The notes below the pieces were generated by a model. It searched no databases. It was not told the DNA's origin and worked only from the letters and a program-made list of their open reading frames with translations. Position numbers and translations under genes: made by a program. A DNA stretch of 34,018 nt from DASSKW01 sp050739495 (GTDB lineage: Bacteria; Pseudomonadota; Gammaproteobacteria; Natronospirales; REEB76), in contig JBOIBL010000010.1 of NCBI GenBank assembly GCA_050739495.1, forward strand, positions 1-34,018, written 5' to 3'. Of the stretch, positions 16,451 through 24,442 are shown piece after piece (the first letter of the stretch is position 1; each line of letters starts with the position of its first letter).

Positions 16451-16477
16451 ACGGAATTTCCAGCTTCGGTTTTTCGT

Positions 16478-16507
16478 GAAGGCACCGGTCGGTGCCTTCG
16501 CTGTTTC
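16478..16507 (+). terminator. Terminator after erpA
   Basis: A perfect 9-bp stem GAAGGCACC/GGTGCCTTC (16478-16486 with 16491-16499) with a GGTC loop is followed by GCTGTTTCT on the plus strand. It ends erpA transcription and sits between the convergent erpA and anmK genes. The T-tract is weak, so efficiency is uncertain. Confidence 0.7.
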
Positions 16508-17613
16508 TAGACCGGATAAATCGCGCCAAGGATGGTTGCACGCTCAGCGCCGGTCACTTCCGGCAGATTGCCGGGTTTGCCAGCCAGCGTCTCATGCGCC
16601 AGCCACGCAAATGCCATCGCTTCGACCCAATCCGGATGGATTCCGTATCGCTCAGTGGACTCGATTCGGGATTCACCGAACAGAGCGCCGAGTCGCTGCA
16701 TCAGATAGCGGTTATGAACGCCGCCACCACAGATCAATACCCGCTCAGTATGCACTGCGTGATGGAGGATGGCATCGAGGATGGATTGCGCGGTCAATTC
16801 CACCAGTGTCGCCATGACATCCTGCGGCGACAATCCGGGTGTTTTCAGATGCTGGTCCAGCCAGACTGCGTTGAAGTGTTCGCGACCGGTGCTCTTGGGT
16901 GGCGGCGCGGCGAAATAATCATCTGCGAGCAATTCATGCAGCAAAGTCACATCTGTACGTCCGCTGGCAGCGAACGCACCGCCAGCATCATGAGATTTTT
17001 TGAGATGCCGGTTGCTCCAGGCATCCAGCAGCACGTTGCCCGGTCCGGTATCGAAGCCGGTGACCGGAGCCTGATTTGCCGGCAACAGGGTGACATTGGC
17101 GATACCGCCGATGTTCACTACGGCGCGCGATTCCTTTGAGTCATTGAATACTGCGCGATGAAACGCCGGTACCAACGGTGCGCCTTGACCGCCGAGCGCG
17201 ATATCGCGACGGCGAAAGTCGGCCACCACAGTGATACCGGTGCGTGCGGCGATGACATTGGGATCGCCGATCTGCAGACTGAATGGATGCTGAGTGTTTG
17301 GCCGGTGGCGCACCGTCTGGCCATGACTGCCGATGGCGCGTATCTGCTTCGCAGGAACACGGGCTTTCTGCAGCAGTTCGCTGACGGCACGCGCAAACCA
17401 TTCTCCCAGTTCGGTATCGAGCTCGCCCGTTGCATCGAGTGCATCGCCGGCTGGATTGCCGGAAGCGAGTTGCAGGATACCTTCGCGCAACCCGGTTTCG
17501 TAGGCCAGGAAATGATTCGCGCGTAACTGCGGGGCGGGCGTGAATTCAACCAGCGCGGCGTCGATGCCATCGGCACTGGTACCGGACATCAGGCCGATGA
17601 AGAATTGATTCAC
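16507..17613 (-). CDS. anmK: Anhydro-N-acetylmuramic acid kinase
   Basis: Cytoplasmic sugar kinase of 368 residues that opens the 1,6-anhydro ring of anhydro-MurNAc and phosphorylates it, giving MurNAc-6-phosphate during peptidoglycan recycling. The N-terminal ATP-binding signature GLMSGTSADGIDAAL is at residues 7-21, the IGSHGQTVRHRP motif near 100, GQGAPLVPAFHRAVF near 150, the NIGGIANVTLL motif near 170, GFDTGPGN near 190, and GGGVHNRYLM near 300. The start is a GTG at 17613. It lies 24 bases after the M23 endopeptidase gene on the same strand, and the two probably form an operon. Confidence 0.96.
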   Translation of the reverse strand: MNQFFIGLMSGTSADGIDAALVEFTPAPQLRANHFLAYETGLREGILQLASGNPAGDALDATGELDTELGEWFARAVSELLQKARVPAKQIRAIGSHGQTVRHRPNTQHPFSLQIGDPNVIAARTGITVVADFRRRDIALGGQGAPLVPAFHRAVFNDSKESRAVVNIGGIANVTLLPANQAPVTGFDTGPGNVLLDAWSNRHLKKSHDAGGAFAASGRTDVTLLHELLADDYFAAPPPKSTGREHFNAVWLDQHLKTPGLSPQDVMATLVELTAQSILDAILHHAVHTERVLICGGGVHNRYLMQRLGALFGESRIESTERYGIHPDWVEAMAFAWLAHETLAGKPGNLPEVTGAERATILGAIYPV

Positions 17614-17637
17614 GTTCTCGGATCCGCTGAAGAAAAA

Positions 17638-19041
17638 TCAGCGTGCGATACCGGCATTGCCATTGCTGCTGGAAGTTGCGGCAGCGGCGAGCCGCGTCGA
17701 CTCGTTCACGTTATCCAGTTGCGCCAGCAGCACCCCGGTCTCACGTTCGAAATCGGGCCGATACTTGGCGAGGATCGGCGCTGCATCCGGCAACTTTACG
17801 GTGCGCGGGTTGCGTGGCACCCCGTTCACGCGGACTTCAAAGTGCAGATGCGGGCCGGTCGCCACGCCGGTCATGCCGACATAGCCGATCACCTGATCCT
17901 GCTCGACATGACTGCCGACGTGCAGGCCGCGACGGAATCGCGACATGTGGGCGTAAAGCGTGCTGTAACCGCCGCCATGCTGGATCACGACGCAGTTGCC
18001 GTAACCACCCTTGCGGCCGCGGAACACGATGCGTCCGTCGCCGGCAGCCTTGATCGGAGTTCCGGTCGGTGCAGCATAATCGACACCCTGATGCGCACGT
18101 GTGTAACCCAGCACCGGATTGAGACGGTGCAGACTGAAGCCGGAACTGATGCGGCTGAAGGACACCGGCGCACGAATCAGTGCCTTGCGTACGTTGTGGC
18201 CGTCAGGCGTGTAGTAACCGGTATCGCCATCCGGGTTGGTGTAGCGGATAACCTTGTAAGTCTTGCCACCGGTGGTGAACTCGGCAGCAAGGATGTCACC
18301 GTCGGTGATCGGTTGGCCCTGGCGCTCGATCTTCTGATACAGCACGCTGAATGAGTCACCGCTCTGAATGTCATGGGCGAAATCAATGTCCCAGGCATAC
18401 AGGTGGATGAGTTTCATGGTGACCCCATCGCTGAGGCCGGCGCGGTTGGCCGCATCGAACAGGGAATTCTCGATCACGCCGTGGGCATAGGCGCTGTGGG
18501 TGATGGTCGGAATCTCGGAGACCTTGGCTATATAGCCTTGGTTCTCGTTGCGGACGTCGAATACATGCGCGGTATCGATCTGCATATGCAGACTCAACAC
18601 ATGCCCCTGTGCGTCGTGCAGCACGTCGATCTGTTGACCCGGGAGGATGGTTTTGAGCTGATCGGCGTCACCGCCCAGCCGCATGATGGAATCGAGATCG
18701 GTCGCGCTCAGATTGTTGGCGGCGAACAGTCTGGCCAGATTGTCGCCACGGTGGACGACCATCTGAACACTGATACCCGGCGGCACAGGCACCTGGACTG
18801 AGCCGGCAGCGGCCAGGGTCCCTGTAGCGGGAATCAGTGTGGATGCTTGTGTCACCGCTCCAGGTGGTGCAATGGAATGGCTTGCTGTGGCCGGCTGGTT
18901 GAACAACTGAAAACAGGCGCCGGCCACCGCGGTGACCAACAACATCAACCAGTAGCGATGACGCACCCGCCCCGGTTGCCGGATGACGGCTTCACCGCTT
19001 GGCTTATAATCCACTCGCAGCTGGCTGTTGGGGGCTGTCAC
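17638..19041 (-). CDS. M23 family murein DD-endopeptidase (MepM-like)
   Basis: Membrane-anchored periplasmic cell-wall hydrolase of 467 residues. A basic N-terminal segment is followed by one hydrophobic helix (about residues 29-47), and a linker. Next comes an OapA/LysM-like domain (about 92-170, VVHRGDNLARLFAANNLSATDL), then a spacer domain and the LytM/M23 peptidase domain (about 310-420). Zinc ligands are intact: HQGVDYAAP (HxxxD) and HLHFE (HxH), with the active-site His in LYAHMS. It probably cleaves D-Ala to meso-DAP cross-links, as MepM does. The start is a GTG at 19041 behind a plausible promoter. It heads a two-gene unit with anmK. Confidence 0.93.
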   Translation of the reverse strand: MTAPNSQLRVDYKPSGEAVIRQPGRVRHRYWLMLLVTAVAGACFQLFNQPATASHSIAPPGAVTQASTLIPATGTLAAAGSVQVPVPPGISVQMVVHRGDNLARLFAANNLSATDLDSIMRLGGDADQLKTILPGQQIDVLHDAQGHVLSLHMQIDTAHVFDVRNENQGYIAKVSEIPTITHSAYAHGVIENSLFDAANRAGLSDGVTMKLIHLYAWDIDFAHDIQSGDSFSVLYQKIERQGQPITDGDILAAEFTTGGKTYKVIRYTNPDGDTGYYTPDGHNVRKALIRAPVSFSRISSGFSLHRLNPVLGYTRAHQGVDYAAPTGTPIKAAGDGRIVFRGRKGGYGNCVVIQHGGGYSTLYAHMSRFRRGLHVGSHVEQDQVIGYVGMTGVATGPHLHFEVRVNGVPRNPRTVKLPDAAPILAKYRPDFERETGVLLAQLDNVNESTRLAAAATSSSNGNAGIAR

Positions 19042-19069
19042 GGTTCCGGTTCTCGGTTAAAACGCAATT

Positions 19070-19098
19070 ACACTAGCCTGTCGGGACTTCAAGGTCAA
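19070..19098 (-). promoter_or_regulatory. Possible sigma70 promoter of the mepM-anmK unit
   Basis: On the minus strand TTGACC (19093-19098) and TAGTGT (19070-19075) are separated by 17 bases, giving a start about 22 bases before the GTG of the M23 gene. The -35 is good (five of six); the -10 is poor (three of six). Confidence 0.45.
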
Positions 19099-19182
19099 TG
19101 CCCAAATCCCGAGCTAAGTCCATGAATTCGGTGATAATTGAATCAGGCCGGATAAACCCTGGCCCTGTCTGGAGCGCGAAGT

Positions 19183-20391
19183 ATGCCCAACCCGTCTGAA
19201 AGCCTCAAGGAACTGTGTCGCGGTGCCGACGAGGTCCTGCTGGAAGCGGAACTGGCAGAGCGGCTCAAGCGCGGCCGGCCGCTCCGGGTCAAGGCCGGCT
19301 TTGACCCGACCGCGCCTGATCTGCACCTCGGCCATACCGTGCTGATCAACAAGATGCGGCAGTTCCAGGAACAGGGCCACGAGGTGGTGTTCCTGATCGG
19401 CGACTTCACCGGCATGATCGGCGATCCCACCGGCAAGAACGTGACCCGCAAGCCGCTTACCCGGGAAGAGGTGGCCGAGAACGCCAAGACCTATCAGGAG
19501 CAGATCTACAAGATCCTCGATCCGGAACGCACCGTGATCGATTTCAACTCGCGCTGGTTCGGACAGATGGATGCCGCCGGCCTGATCCAGCTTGCCGCCA
19601 AGCACACCGTGGCGCGGATGCTGGAACGCGATGATTTCAGCAAGCGCTATAACTCGGGTCAGCCGATCGCTATCCACGAATTCCTGTATCCGCTGGTACA
19701 GGGCTACGATTCAGTCGCGCTCAAGGCCGATGTCGAACTGGGCGGCACCGACCAGAAATTCAATCTGCTGGTGGGCCGCCAGTTGCAGGAACACTACGGA
19801 CAGAAACCCCAGGTTGTGATGACCATGCCGTTGCTCGAAGGTCTCGACGGCGTGCAGAAAATGTCGAAGTCACTCGGCAACTATATCGGCATCACCGAGC
19901 CGGCCGACGAGATGTTCGGCAAGCTCATGTCGATCTCGGATGGTCTGATGTGGCGTTATTTCGAATTGCTGAGTTTCCGGCCGTTGACCGATATCGAACG
20001 CCTGAAGCGCTCAGTGGCGGAAGGTGCCAATCCGCGCGATGTGAAGTTCGAGCTCGGAATCGAGATCGTGGATCGCTTCCATGGTGCAGGTAACGGCACG
20101 CGCGCGCGCGATGCCTTCATCGCCCGTTTCCAGCAAGGTGCATTGCCGGAAGACATGCCGGAGCATGAAATTTCGGTCGCAGGCGCAGATATAGCGCTGG
20201 CTCAGTTGCTCAAGCAATGCCAGCTCACCGCGAGTACCACGGAAGCCAATCGCATGCTCGAGCAGGGCGGTGTGCGTGTGGACGGCGAGAAAATCTCCGA
20301 CAAGGGACTCAGACTCAAGAGTGGTGCCGAATACGTGCTGCAAGTAGGCAAACGCAAGTTCGCGCGGGCCCGCTTGCTGGCGAAACATTAG
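19183..20391 (+). CDS. tyrS: Tyrosyl-tRNA synthetase
   Basis: Class I aminoacyl-tRNA synthetase of 402 residues that charges tRNA-Tyr. The HIGH-type motif is HLGH at residues 48-51 and the KMSKS loop is exact at residues 226-230. A C-terminal S4 RNA-binding domain starts near 335 (LLKQCQLTASTTEANRMLEQGG, VDGEKISDKGLRL). The FDPTAPDLHLGH segment and the shorter distance between the motifs place it in the TyrZ/TyrRZ subfamily rather than the E. coli TyrS type. It is divergent from mepM-anmK, a common gammaproteobacterial arrangement, and is followed by coaBC after ten bases. Confidence 0.97.
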   Translation: MPNPSESLKELCRGADEVLLEAELAERLKRGRPLRVKAGFDPTAPDLHLGHTVLINKMRQFQEQGHEVVFLIGDFTGMIGDPTGKNVTRKPLTREEVAENAKTYQEQIYKILDPERTVIDFNSRWFGQMDAAGLIQLAAKHTVARMLERDDFSKRYNSGQPIAIHEFLYPLVQGYDSVALKADVELGGTDQKFNLLVGRQLQEHYGQKPQVVMTMPLLEGLDGVQKMSKSLGNYIGITEPADEMFGKLMSISDGLMWRYFELLSFRPLTDIERLKRSVAEGANPRDVKFELGIEIVDRFHGAGNGTRARDAFIARFQQGALPEDMPEHEISVAGADIALAQLLKQCQLTASTTEANRMLEQGGVRVDGEKISDKGLRLKSGAEYVLQVGKRKFARARLLAKH

Positions 20392-20401
20392 AGAGAGGAT
20401 C

Positions 20402-21598
20402 ATGCCGGGTCTGCAAAACAGAAAGATCGTGCTCGGTGTCACCGGCGGGATCGCGGTGTACAAGAGTCCCGATCTGGTACGGCGACTGCGCGAGGCGGGT
20501 GCCGATGTGCAGGTCGTGATGACGTCGGGCGCGCAACAGTTCGTCACCCCGCTGACTTTCCAGGCGGTTTCCGGGCATCCGGTCCGGACCGAGTTGTGGG
20601 ACACCGCAGCAGAAATGGCCATGGGTCACATCGAGTTGGCGCGGTGGGCCGATCTGGTGCTGGTGGCGCCGGCTACCGCCGATTTCATGGCGCGGCTGGA
20701 ACATGGCAGCGCGGATGATTTATTGACGACGCTGTGTCTTGCCACTGAAGCACCGATTGTCCTGGCACCCGCCATGAATTGGGCCATGTGGGGGAATCCC
20801 GCTACACAGAAGAATGTGCAACGACTCGCTGATCGTGGCGTGCAGATGCTGGGACCGGGTGAGGGCGAACTCGCCGAAGGCGAGGTGGGCATCGGCCGCA
20901 TGTTGGAGCCGACAGAGATCGTGGCTGCGTTGGCCGAAGGTACCGGTATGCCGCTCCGCAATGCGCGAGTGCTGATTACGGCCGGCCCGACGCGGGAACC
21001 GATTGATCCGGTCCGGTTTCTGAGTAACCGCAGTTCCGGCAAGATGGGTTTTGCGATGGCGCGCGCGGCGGCGGAAGCCGGTGCCCGGGTGACGCTGGTA
21101 AGCGGACCGGTGCAGCTTGCGACTCCGAAGAATGTACAACGCGTGGATGTGGAGACTGCAGCCGACATGCAGGCGGCGGTGACGCGAGAGATCGCCAACG
21201 CGGATATCTTCATCGCTGCGGCAGCAGTGGCGGATTATGCCCCGGCGGAGATTGCGGCGCAGAAGATCAAGAAACACAGTGATGTCCTGCAACTCAAACT
21301 CGACCGGACCCCTGACATTCTTGCCGAAGCCGCCGCACGTGTTCCACGCCCCTTTATCGTCGGATTTTCGGCCGAGACCGAGAAGCTGGAAACGCATGCA
21401 CGCGAGAAGCTGGAAAAGAAACGTCTCGACATGATCGCAGCCAACTGGGTTGGATCAGGTCGTGGCTTTGATCGCGACGATAATACGCTGATGGTTTACT
21501 GGCGCGATGGTGCGGCTGAATTGGGGACTGCATCGAAACTCGAACTGGCGCGCCGGCTGGTGGCGTTGATTGCCGATCATTACGCCAAATACCGTTAG
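20402..21598 (+). CDS. coaBC: Bifunctional phosphopantothenoylcysteine decarboxylase / phosphopantothenate-cysteine ligase
   Basis: Coenzyme A biosynthesis fusion enzyme of 398 residues. The N-terminal CoaC flavoprotein (about 1-185) carries GVTGGIAVYK, the catalytic-His segment MGHIELARWADL and the substrate-recognition motif APAMNWAMW. The C-terminal CoaB domain (about 190-398) carries ITAGPTREPIDPVRFLSNRSSGKMG and the KIKKHSD segment followed by the nucleotide-binding C-terminus. CoaC decarboxylates 4'-phosphopantothenoylcysteine and CoaB forms it from phosphopantothenate and Cys using CTP. It lies between tyrS and dut on the same strand; coaBC-dut is a conserved pair in gammaproteobacteria. 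Confidence 0.97.
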   Translation: MPGLQNRKIVLGVTGGIAVYKSPDLVRRLREAGADVQVVMTSGAQQFVTPLTFQAVSGHPVRTELWDTAAEMAMGHIELARWADLVLVAPATADFMARLEHGSADDLLTTLCLATEAPIVLAPAMNWAMWGNPATQKNVQRLADRGVQMLGPGEGELAEGEVGIGRMLEPTEIVAALAEGTGMPLRNARVLITAGPTREPIDPVRFLSNRSSGKMGFAMARAAAEAGARVTLVSGPVQLATPKNVQRVDVETAADMQAAVTREIANADIFIAAAAVADYAPAEIAAQKIKKHSDVLQLKLDRTPDILAEAAARVPRPFIVGFSAETEKLETHAREKLEKKRLDMIAANWVGSGRGFDRDDNTLMVYWRDGAAELGTASKLELARRLVALIADHYAKYR

Positions 21599-21645
21599 AA
21601 TCACCGCTTCATTTCCCGTTAACCCGAGGCACCGGAAACAATTGC

Positions 21646-22101
21646 ATGCACAGTATAAAAGTGAAGATCCTCGACCCGCGCATCGGCAGTGAATTTCCTC
21701 TGCCGCAATACGCAACCGCCGGTTCAGCCGGTCTCGATCTGCGGGCTTGTCTGAAGCAACCGCTGACGTTGGCGGCGGGAGACAGCTCCCTGATTCCGTC
21801 CGGCATCGCGATTCACATCGCGGACCCCGGTTATGCTGCAGTGTTGTTGCCGCGCTCCGGATTGGGGCATAAGCACGGCATCGTGCTCGGTAATCTGGTG
21901 GGTCTGATCGATTCCGACTATCAGGGTGAAGTGCTGGTGTCGTGCTGGAACCGTGGCCGGGAAGCGTTCACTATCCAGCCCGGCGAGCGTATCGCACAGA
22001 TGGTGATCCTGCCAGTGGTGCAAGCACAGTTTGAAGTGGTCGAGGATTTCGAGCAGAGCCAGCGTGGCGCCGGCGGCTTCGGTCATTCCGGACGCGGCTG
22101 A
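21646..22101 (+). CDS. dut: dUTP diphosphatase
   Basis: Homotrimeric dUTPase of 151 residues that hydrolyses dUTP to dUMP and pyrophosphate, which keeps uracil out of DNA and feeds thymidylate synthesis. The five motifs are visible: AGSAGLDLRA near 27, PRSGLGHKHGI near 72, GLIDSDYQGEV near 88, GERIAQMVILPV near 112, and the C-terminal RGAGGFGHSG P-loop-like arm. Length matches E. coli Dut (151). A bidirectional terminator follows it. It is 47 bp after coaBC and probably cotranscribed. Confidence 0.97.
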   Translation: MHSIKVKILDPRIGSEFPLPQYATAGSAGLDLRACLKQPLTLAAGDSSLIPSGIAIHIADPGYAAVLLPRSGLGHKHGIVLGNLVGLIDSDYQGEVLVSCWNRGREAFTIQPGERIAQMVILPVVQAQFEVVEDFEQSQRGAGGFGHSGRG

Positions 22102-22146
22102 ACGATCCACGCTGCGGCAACAAATACAGGAATGGATTGCCTGATG

Positions 22147-22173
22147 AAAATGCCGCCAACCGGCGGCATTTTT
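22147..22173. terminator. Bidirectional terminator between dut and the DUF4124 gene
   Basis: A perfect stem ATGCCGCC/GGCGGCAT (22150-22157 with 22162-22169), extended by A-T pairs, encloses an AACC loop. It is flanked by A4 on the left and T5 on the right, so it has a T-tract on both strands and can end both convergent genes. Confidence 0.9.
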
Positions 22174-22193
22174 CAGCTAAATTAGCGGCAGTC

Positions 22194-22862
22194 TTAACCG
22201 CCGTTTTGCTGTTGGTTCTCTGCTGCTTTCAATCCCTTGAAGCGCGCGATATCGGCTTTGAACTGTGCGCGGATATCCTGTTTTTTCTGTTGTTGACTGA
22301 GCAGCAGCTTCTGGTTGGTGGCGAGCTGGTCACGCGTGTCATCGAATTTCTGCTGCAGCGAGTCTGGTACCGGTTTGCCTGCTTTGGTACGGGCGTCAAC
22401 CTGACCTTGGTAATCCGCCAGTGAACCCTGCAAGCTGCCGATGCTGGCATTAGTCACATTGATCTGTGAGTCGATCGCCCCCAGGCGGCTGTTGAGATCG
22501 CGCTCCATGTCTGCGACCGAAACGTAGGTGTCGAGCAATACCTGGTCATGTGAGCGTTGTGCGGCTGCAGCATCTGCCACCTGTTTGGCTTTGGCGTCTG
22601 CATCAGCCTTCTCCTGTTTTTGCTTGGCGATTTCCTCCGGTGTTTTCTGGGCCTCGATGGTTTTTACCACCGCCCCTTGAGCATTCAGGACTTCGCTCTG
22701 TTGCTTGGCGTATTGCGGCGGAATGCTGCTGCCGTAGTGGACCACGCCTTTCTCATCAGTCCATTTGTAAAGTTTGGTCTTGCTGCCGCCCGCAAAAGCG
22801 GAAACGGAGAGGCTGGTGAGCAGCATGGCAATCAGAAATGTGGCGATTCGATTGTTCATCAT
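22194..22862 (-). CDS. DUF4124 domain-containing periplasmic protein with coiled coil
   Basis: The 222-residue product has a signal peptide (MMNNRIATFLIAMLLTSLSVSAFAGG). An N-terminal DUF4124 domain follows (about 27-60, TKLYKWTDEKGVVHYGSSIPPQ), and then a long Lys/Gln/Ala-rich coiled coil (about 70-215). DUF4124 is a short beta-domain found in many gammaproteobacterial envelope proteins of unknown function. Two ATG codons in tandem (22862 and 22859) can start translation. It lies between the convergent dut and the co-oriented pyrE (60 bases before it); a link to pyrE is possible but not shown. Confidence 0.83.
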   Translation of the reverse strand: MMNNRIATFLIAMLLTSLSVSAFAGGSKTKLYKWTDEKGVVHYGSSIPPQYAKQQSEVLNAQGAVVKTIEAQKTPEEIAKQKQEKADADAKAKQVADAAAAQRSHDQVLLDTYVSVADMERDLNSRLGAIDSQINVTNASIGSLQGSLADYQGQVDARTKAGKPVPDSLQQKFDDTRDQLATNQKLLLSQQQKKQDIRAQFKADIARFKGLKAAENQQQNGG

Positions 22863-22922
22863 GGCGATTACGTATCATCAGGCAGGCGAGGATGGAAAAA
22901 GTATAGCACCGTAACCGGGGGC

Positions 22923-23564
22923 TCAGACCCCGTATTGCTCGCGGTATGCCCGTACCGCACTGAGCGCGGGTGCCATATCCGCACGTGCTTCAAGCCAGCT
23001 GATGATATCCGTGAGCCGGGCGATGGCGGCGACCTCGACGCCGTGCGTCTCTTGCACCTCGGTGATCGCCGATTTGGTACCCTGACCACGTTCCTGCCGA
23101 TCCAGTGCGATCACCAAGCCGACCGGCTCGGCGCCGGCCTTGCGGATAATGTCCACGGCTTCGCGTACCGCAGTCCCGGCCGTGATTACATCGTCCACGA
23201 TCAGTACCCGGCCGGTGAGCGGCGCGCCAACCAAGCTGCCGCCTTCGCCATGGTCCTTGGCTTCCTTGCGGTTGAAGCAATACGGCAGATCCCGTCCATG
23301 TTGCTCGGCGAGCGCGGTTGCCGTCACCGTGGCCAGCGGGATGCCCTTGTAAGCCGGGCCGAACAGCATGTCGAACTGGATGCCGGAATCCATCACGGTC
23401 TGGGCATAGAACCGGCCCAATGCAGCCAGCATGGCGCCGCTGTTGAACAGGCCGGCGTTGAAGAAATACGGGCTCTTGCGCCCCGATTTCAGGATGAATT
23501 CACCGAAGCGCAGCACGCCGCGCTGCAATGCAAATTCCAGAAATTCATGGCGGTAATTCTGCAT
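22923..23564 (-). CDS. pyrE: Orotate phosphoribosyltransferase
   Basis: Pyrimidine biosynthesis enzyme of 213 residues that forms orotidine 5'-phosphate from orotate and PRPP. The N-terminal MQNYRHEFLEFALQRGVLRFGEF and KSGRKSPYFFNAGLFNSG segments, the catalytic-loop segment RKEAKDHGEGG near 100, and the PRPP motif VLIVDDVITAGTA at 120-132 are all typical. The start at 23564 is chosen from the family N-terminus; the frame continues upstream antisense to the neighbouring gene. It is divergent from the ExoIII/Crc-like gene (72 bp), as pyrE and crc are in Pseudomonas. Confidence 0.97.
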   Translation of the reverse strand: MQNYRHEFLEFALQRGVLRFGEFILKSGRKSPYFFNAGLFNSGAMLAALGRFYAQTVMDSGIQFDMLFGPAYKGIPLATVTATALAEQHGRDLPYCFNRKEAKDHGEGGSLVGAPLTGRVLIVDDVITAGTAVREAVDIIRKAGAEPVGLVIALDRQERGQGTKSAITEVQETHGVEVAAIARLTDIISWLEARADMAPALSAVRAYREQYGV

Positions 23565-23636
23565 GACCTTGATTCCAATCACGGGTTTGGAAAACGGTCG
23601 GGTATGATACACGCTTTGCCCCGCGGAGCTGTCGTG

Positions 23637-24410
23637 ATGCGCATCCTTACTCTGAACGTCAACGGTGTGCGTTCGGCCGCACGCAAGGGCCTGTTCGATT
23701 GGCTCAAGCGTCAACGTGCCGACGTAGTATGTCTGCAGGAGACCAAGGCCCAGGAAGATCAGCTCACCGATCCGGTGTTCCGTCCCGACAAACACCACAG
23801 TTTCTATTTCGATGCCAAGAAAAAAGGCTATGCAGGTACGGCACTGTATGCGCGGACTGAACCCGAGAAAATCATCACCGGATTCGGCGTGCCTGAATTC
23901 GATAACGAGGGTCGCTATCTCGAGGCGCAATTCAAGAATCTATCCGTGATCTCGTTGTATCTGCCTTCCGGCTCGTCCGGCCCGGAACGCCAGGCTTCCA
24001 AGGATCGGTTTCTGAAAGTGTTCATGCCGTATCTCAAATCTCTGCGCCGCAAAAAGCGCGAATACATCCTGTGCGGTGACTGGAACATCGCGCATCAGGC
24101 AATCGATCTCAAGAACTGGAAGAGCAACCAGAAGAACTCCGGCTTCCTGCCTCATGAGCGGGCCTGGCTGGACGAACTGTTCGGCCCCGCCGGTTTCGTG
24201 GATGCGTTCAGGATGGTCGATCAGCGTCCCGAGCAATACACCTGGTGGTCGAATCGCGGTCAGGCCTGGGCCAAGAACGTGGGTTGGCGCATCGATTACC
24301 AGATCATCACGCCGGGATTGAAGGATGCAGTGAAGAAAGCGGCAATCTACAAGGATCAGCGCTTTTCCGATCACGCACCGCTGATCATCGATTACGACAT
24401 GGCCATCTGA
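23637..24410 (+). CDS. Exodeoxyribonuclease III / Crc-like endonuclease-exonuclease-phosphatase family protein
   Basis: The 257-residue product has the ExoIII/AP endonuclease fold. Catalytic residues are present: N7 in LNVNGVR, E35 in LQETKA, Y108 in SLYLPSG, D148 and N150 in CGDWNIAH, D220 in GWRIDYQ, and D245-H246 in SDHAPL. The sequence also resembles Pseudomonas Crc closely in the RKKREYI, KNWKSNQKNSGFL and GWRIDYQIITPGL segments, and it sits next to pyrE as crc does. Because the metal-binding and catalytic residues are intact, nuclease activity (AP-site cleavage, 3'-5' exonuclease) is more likely than a pure regulator role. ATG 23637 is preferred; GTG 23634 is possible. The upstream long frame is not coding. 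Confidence 0.9.
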   Translation: MRILTLNVNGVRSAARKGLFDWLKRQRADVVCLQETKAQEDQLTDPVFRPDKHHSFYFDAKKKGYAGTALYARTEPEKIITGFGVPEFDNEGRYLEAQFKNLSVISLYLPSGSSGPERQASKDRFLKVFMPYLKSLRRKKREYILCGDWNIAHQAIDLKNWKSNQKNSGFLPHERAWLDELFGPAGFVDAFRMVDQRPEQYTWWSNRGQAWAKNVGWRIDYQIITPGLKDAVKKAAIYKDQRFSDHAPLIIDYDMAI

Positions 24411-24420
24411 TCGGCGAGGT

Positions 24421-24442
24421 GTCCGCAGGACTGCGGGTTTTC
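24421..24442 (+). terminator. Possible terminator after the ExoIII/Crc-like gene
   Basis: A 5-bp GC stem CCGCA/TGCGG (24423-24427 with 24432-24436), extended by two G-T pairs, with loop GGAC, is followed by TTTTC. It lies between two convergent genes. The stem is short, so the call is moderate. Confidence 0.55.

Noticed and set aside
22557..23636. Long in-frame extension upstream of the ExoIII/Crc-like gene
   Set aside because: It runs antisense through the DUF4124 and pyrE genes and has no family similarity; the ExoIII N-terminus is at 23637.
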